From positions 1 to 51,865 of the forward strand of contig CALQZQ010000004.1 in assembly GCA_943349825.1 (NCBI GenBank): a stretch of DNA of 51,865 bases, written 5' to 3'. The notes below the pieces were generated by a model. The model was given only the letters and a program-made list of their open reading frames with translations. It was not told where the DNA came from and searched no databases. This stretch comes from Candidatus Peribacteria bacterium. GTDB taxonomy: Bacteria > Patescibacteriota > Gracilibacteria > UBA1369 > 2-02-FULL-48-14. The position numbers and the translations under genes are program-made. Of the stretch, positions 49,152 to 51,865 are shown one piece after another; within the stretch, counting starts at the first letter, position 1, and each line of letters starts with the position of its first letter.

Positions 49152-51203
49152 TTATTCCCTGTAATTATACCTTTTTTTCACCTTTTCTTCAACCACAGCT
49201 CTCTGGCGGCTCATCTGGGCCCGGGAGCGGTCTTTGAGTGCGGCGAGTTCGGGTGAGTTTTGAGTGGGTAGCGGGTTCACGTCCAGGCGGAAAAGGGGCA
49301 GTGGACTTTGGTGATGGAGGAGGCGTGCATAAGCCTGAAACGGGGCGAGCTGTGTGAGGTCTTCTTCCAGCAGGCCGAGGGAAGGTGCGAGGATTTGCGC
49401 ATCTTGATAGCTGGTGCGGAAACAGAGCAGGGAGCCCGCGTTGCCGAGCACGGCATCTTGGATTTCGGGTGGCAACTGCGTGAGGTACTGGTTGGCGAGG
49501 GTGAGGGCGAGGCCGTATTTGCGCAGCTCGGAGAGCATGGAGAGCAAGGTTTTGGTGGCGAAGTTTTGGAACTCGTCTATGGTCACGGCCACGGTACGGC
49601 GCTCGGCGGGTGGAAGGGCGGCGCGACGGAGGAGTGCCGCGTGGATCATGGCGACGAACACCATGCCGAGCAGGCGACTTTGGTCTTCACCCAGTTTGCC
49701 CTTCGAAAGTGAGATGAGCAGAATTTTCCCTTCGTTCAGGGCCTCGTCCCAGTGCAGTTTTCCTTTGGGTTGGCTGAAAATATTTCGCAGCAGTGGATTG
49801 GTGAGCAGCGGCCCGACTTTGTTGAGAATCGGGGCGGTGTATTCTTGGCGCGTTTTGTCGTCCAGAGGCAGAAATTCTTCGTGAAAAAATCGCAGCAGTT
49901 CGGGATCGGTGATGGTGGCGAGGAGTTCACGAGTGCGACTGGGATTCGTGAGAAAAGGCGGTAGATTCAGCAGAGTGGTGTTGGGCGCCAAGGTGAGGGC
50001 GAGCAGGGCGTTGCGCAAAATATACTCGAGGCGCGGACCCCAACTGCCTTTGGACAGCACTTCAAACATGTCCACCAGCGCGGAGGTTTTGAGCACCGGA
50101 TCTTCGTGGCTTTGGCATTCCAGCGGATTCAGCGCGATGGGCCAGTCTTTGTCTGCGGGGTCGATCCACAGTAAATCTTTGTGGCGCTCCGGTGGTGTGA
50201 GTTTCACGGCTTCATCGATGAGGTCGCCGTGTGGATCCAGCAATACGATGCTGTGATTTTTTCGCAGATCTTCTTGGTAGAGTTGCAACAGCGTGGTGGA
50301 TTTTCCCATTCCGGTTTTGCCCACGAGGTAGAGGTGGCGCTTGCGGTCTTCGTCGTCGAGTTGCAGAGGATTTTGGCTGGGCGCGGGAAGGTAGGCGGTG
50401 CTCTCCGTGTGCAGCACTGGAGCGAAAAGTTTGGCGCTGGGTGGAGAAAGCAGCGTGGCGAGTTCTTCAGCACTCAAGATGAGCTCTGACGGATGGCGGC
50501 GCACGCTGAGTTCCCCTAGGTAGGGCAGCGTGAGCGTGTGGAAGTAGGCGTCGAAGCGGTGCGAAAGTTCAATGGTGACTTTGAAGAGTGGCCGCGAAAG
50601 TTTGTCCAGAATAGCGCGGCGTGGATCTTCACGCTCGTGTTGGGATTCCATCTGTTCTTCGGTGGCCTTGTGCGCGGCGGGAGTGGGAAGACTGTGACGG
50701 AGGAGTGGCCCGATGAGTCTGCGCAGGGTCAGTGAAAACCATCCTCGTGCTTCCCACTGATCAAAACGTCGTTCGGGCTGGTAGGCTTCGCGTTTCGCTT
50801 TTTTGAGGATGCGATGGCGGGTGTGTTCGCTGATTGGTGTGAGTGTGAGGCGCATGTACCCACCCGGAGTTTTTGCGAGTAGGGGCAGCAGCACTTCCAG
50901 TGGGGCGATGCGCGTTTTGTTCACGCGGTCTTCCAACTGTCCGTAGCGCCGAATGGGCAGCAGGGGGCCCTTTTTTTGGTGAACGAAGTAGCGTGGTTTT
51001 TGTGGCGCCGGAGTGGCGATGGTTTCGCAGCGGGAGCCGAGTAGAAAAGGTTCTAGGTTTTCGCTGAAGAGCAGATCCACTTTTCGCTCACGCTCGCTCA
51101 ACTGAATTTCCAGCGCGTGCGGGTGTTTTTGCACGCTGTGTAGCCAGTGCTCGATGAGCCTGGGGGAGTATTCGCGGGTTTCGCAGAGTCGTAGTCGCCA
51201 CAT
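49152..51203 (-). CDS. VirD4/TraD-like conjugation ATPase (type IV coupling protein family)
   Basis: 683 residues. Walker A YLVGKTGMGKSTTLLQLYQ (about 292-310), the conserved IVLLDPHGDLIDEA that follows it, RLEYILRNALLALTLAPNTT, Walker B VAVTIDEFQNFATKTLLSML (about 544-563) and FRTSYQDAQILAPSLGLLE near the end, typical of TraD/TraG/VirD4 and related CPR ATPases with a TraM-recognition-type domain. The N-terminal 280 residues are unrecognised and have no clear membrane helix, unlike classic VirD4. No relaxase, VirB4, VirB6 or VirB8-10 gene is near. -10 box TAGAAT six nt before the ATG; no good -35. Confidence 0.88.
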   Translation of the reverse strand: MWRLRLCETREYSPRLIEHWLHSVQKHPHALEIQLSERERKVDLLFSENLEPFLLGSRCETIATPAPQKPRYFVHQKKGPLLPIRRYGQLEDRVNKTRIAPLEVLLPLLAKTPGGYMRLTLTPISEHTRHRILKKAKREAYQPERRFDQWEARGWFSLTLRRLIGPLLRHSLPTPAAHKATEEQMESQHEREDPRRAILDKLSRPLFKVTIELSHRFDAYFHTLTLPYLGELSVRRHPSELILSAEELATLLSPPSAKLFAPVLHTESTAYLPAPSQNPLQLDDEDRKRHLYLVGKTGMGKSTTLLQLYQEDLRKNHSIVLLDPHGDLIDEAVKLTPPERHKDLLWIDPADKDWPIALNPLECQSHEDPVLKTSALVDMFEVLSKGSWGPRLEYILRNALLALTLAPNTTLLNLPPFLTNPSRTRELLATITDPELLRFFHEEFLPLDDKTRQEYTAPILNKVGPLLTNPLLRNIFSQPKGKLHWDEALNEGKILLISLSKGKLGEDQSRLLGMVFVAMIHAALLRRAALPPAERRTVAVTIDEFQNFATKTLLSMLSELRKYGLALTLANQYLTQLPPEIQDAVLGNAGSLLCFRTSYQDAQILAPSLGLLEEDLTQLAPFQAYARLLHHQSPLPLFRLDVNPLPTQNSPELAALKDRSRAQMSRQRAVVEEKVKKRYNYRE

Positions 51204-51261
51204 GCACTCATTCTAAAAAGGTGGCTGTGTTTGCGCGAGCGGCTGCGAACTTTTCCAGATC

Positions 51262-51291
51262 AAAATCGCGCTGTCGGAACTCCGACGACAG
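51262..51291. repeat. 30-bp palindromic direct repeat, copy 1
   Basis: Identical to 51575-51604, both preceded by TTCCAG plus four variable nt. Contains the perfect dyad GTCGGA-AC-TCCGAC followed by GACAG. Two copies bracket the small RNA and tRNA. Confidence 0.9.
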
Positions 51292-51300
51292 GGCAGGACC

Positions 51301-51330
51301 TTGCCAATTCTACTGGATTTATGATACTAT
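51301..51330 (+). promoter_or_regulatory. Promoter of a small RNA
   Basis: TTGCCA (51301-51306), 18-nt spacer, TACTAT (51325-51330). Start predicted near 51337. Confidence 0.55.
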
Positions 51331-51336
51331 TTGGAT

Positions 51337-51403
51337 GATCCGGGCGCTGTAAGCTACAGCTCTACGCGGGTGACGCAAAGGCTCCTCTCACGAGGGGTTT
51401 TTT
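51337..51403 (+). ncRNA. Candidate small RNA, about 67 nt, containing antisense tRNA segments
   Basis: Promoter directly upstream, terminator (CTCCTC/GAGGGG hairpin at 51382-51397, six Ts to 51403) at the end, no reading frame. Its strand carries three segments that also occur, in another order, on the strand opposite the tRNA: ATCCGGgCGCT (51338-51348 versus 51471-51481, one mismatch), AGCTACAGC (51352-51360 versus 51493-51501) and CGCGGGTGAC (51365-51374 versus 51460-51469). So the RNA could base-pair with the tRNA, or it is a decayed, rearranged tRNA copy. A GCTGTA/TACAGC hairpin lies at 51346-51360. No known class recognised. Confidence 0.5.
51382..51403 (+). terminator. Terminator of the small RNA
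   Basis: Six-bp hairpin CTCCTC-TCAC-GAGGGG (51382-51397, one wobble) and six Ts (51398-51403). Confidence 0.75.
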
Positions 51404-51426
51404 GTATCTAAAAAATGCCTGGTGAG

Positions 51427-51504
51427 TGGTGGAGCTGACGGGAGTCGAACCCGCATTTTCGCGGGTGACAATCCGGACGCTCTAACCAATTGAGCTACAG
51501 CCCC
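51427..51504 (-). tRNA. tRNA, probably Asp (GTC), with abnormal anticodon arm
   Basis: 78 nt including encoded CCA, minus strand. The acceptor stem GGGGCTG/CAGCTCC (all seven pairs, one G-U), D arm GCTC/GAGC and T arm GCGGG-TTCGACT-CCCGT are good. The anticodon loop sequence TTGTCAC matches tRNA-Asp, but the 5-bp anticodon stem cannot form (CCGGA against CCGCG). The closest fold is TCCGG with CCG(C)GA, a bulged stem closing an 8-nt loop. The 3' half of this arm (CCCGC) is instead complementary to the T-stem strand GCGGG. It is one nt longer than typical. Either a divergent functional tRNA, a tRNA-derived regulator or a pseudogene. Confidence 0.7.
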
Positions 51505-51574
51505 CTATTCACCAGGCAAAGAAAGTATAATTAAATCGCTAGCGAGGGCGAGCACGGATTTGAATTTCCAGGTT

Positions 51575-51604
51575 AAAATCGCGCTGTCGGAACTCCGACG
51601 ACAG
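51575..51604. repeat. 30-bp palindromic direct repeat, copy 2
   Basis: Identical to 51262-51291. It lies 10 nt upstream of the -35 box of the gene at 51651. Confidence 0.9.
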
Positions 51605-51613
51605 CTGGCAGTC

Positions 51614-51642
51614 TTGGCGAGTGTGTTTTTTGAGAGTACTAT
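51614..51642 (+). promoter_or_regulatory. Promoter of the right-edge gene
   Basis: TTGGCG (51614-51619), 17-nt spacer, TACTAT (51637-51642), eight nt before the ATG; nearly leaderless. Same -10 hexamer as the small-RNA promoter. Confidence 0.55.
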
Positions 51643-51650
51643 CTCGCTCC

Positions 51651-51865
51651 ATGGAATCTGAAAGACGTATTCAATATGAACACCTCACTCGTTATTTGGA
51701 GGAACCAGTGCGTCAGATTGTGCCTGCGCTCTGGAGGCTTCCTTTCGTGAAGGACACTGGCTTCAGTTGTTCAGGTCACATTTTGGCAAGATATCCCCAT
51801 GGCTCTGAGCGCTTTAAGGATGGCTTCTCTTGGTATCCTCATCGCGCTATGCTCGAGCCCGCTTT
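51651..51865 (+). CDS. Hypothetical protein (partial, runs off the right edge)
   Basis: 71 residues visible from ATG 51651: MESERRIQYEHLTRYLEEPV, then a segment with a Cys and several His (GFSCSGHILARYPHGSERF). No stop before the edge. Not recognised. It has a promoter of its own and a palindromic repeat just upstream. Confidence 0.65.
   Translation, partial: MESERRIQYEHLTRYLEEPVRQIVPALWRLPFVKDTGFSCSGHILARYPHGSERFKDGFSWYPHRAMLEPA

Noticed and set aside
51337-51403. c-di-GMP-I (GEMM) riboswitch, suggested by GGGTGACGCAAAGG
   Set aside because: Only this short stretch resembles the class; the CACGCACAGGGCAAACC half is missing and no gene follows the terminator on that strand.
51262-51604. Integration site (attL/attR) of a mobile element at the tRNA
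   Set aside because: The repeats lie outside the tRNA rather than copying its 3' end, the bracketed segment is only about 280 bp, and no integrase is visible.
1-51865. Recoded UGA (Gly) genetic code, as in Gracilibacteria
   Set aside because: Many genes end in TGA at the expected family length and overlap the next ATG as ATGA.
1-51865. CRISPR array, rRNA operon or prophage
   Set aside because: No regularly spaced repeats, no rRNA sequence and no phage structural genes are present.

Overview
The window looks like chromosomal DNA of a Candidate Phyla Radiation (Patescibacteria) bacterium. My best guess is a Peregrinibacteria-like lineage, and this is inference from gene content. Genes are packed tightly with many ATGA/TGATG overlaps. 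Energy genes are limited to a phosphoketolase/acetate kinase/phosphotransacetylase set. Surface proteins carry SLH domains. A cluster of type IV secretion pilin-like genes and an RNHCP zinc protein are also present. TGA is a real stop here (rnpA, tilS neighbours and many ATGA overlaps), so the recoded UGA code of Gracilibacteria/Absconditabacteria does not apply.

Layout. 1-4.1 kb (minus): rpmH-rnpA-yidC-khpB/jag continues into an SLH-RlpA wall protein, a small membrane protein and endonuclease III, which is cut by the left edge. 4.1-14.7 kb: a membrane protein with a degenerate phosphatase-like domain and a propeller, acetate kinase, a zinc/HTH protein preceded by a tiny peptide gene, a VapBC-type toxin-antitoxin pair, phosphoketolase, a compact phosphotransacetylase and small proteins. 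15-29.7 kb: gltX, ftsK, secA, a phosphoglycosyl transferase and three secreted deacetylase-like proteins, two of them with SLH anchors. 29.8-32.6 kb: RNase P RNA, small unknown genes, a structured leader RNA and a TPR protein. 32.6-38.2 kb: galU, hsp20, a nucleotidyltransferase, ftsH, tilS and an RNHCP protein. 38.2-43.1 kb (plus): a seven-gene type IV pilus operon (PilN, PilO, PilC, three prepilins and a PilX-like protein). 43.1-46.3 kb: a 540-residue protein with three internal repeats, and metG. 46.3-51.2 kb (minus): a VirD4/TraD-like ATPase followed by four membrane proteins that together carry five copies of one pilin-like module. 51.2-51.65 kb: a 450-bp RNA island with a small RNA, an odd tRNA and two palindromic repeats. 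The right edge cuts an unknown gene.

How it fits together. Xfp makes acetyl phosphate from xylulose-5-P or fructose-6-P. AckA turns it into ATP and acetate, and Pta into acetyl-CoA. YidC, SecA and FtsH handle membrane and secreted proteins, of which this window encodes an unusual number: SLH proteins, lipoproteins, pilins and pilin-like subunits.

The items most worth following up are four. (1) A promoter/structured RNA/terminator leader at 30928-31124 has riboswitch-like mutually exclusive helices in front of unknown genes. (2) The 51.2-51.65 kb tRNA island has a permuted antisense copy of tRNA segments. (3) The five-module pilin/ATPase operon. (4) Many promoters place the -10 box only 6-9 nt before the start codon, which suggests leaderless mRNAs.
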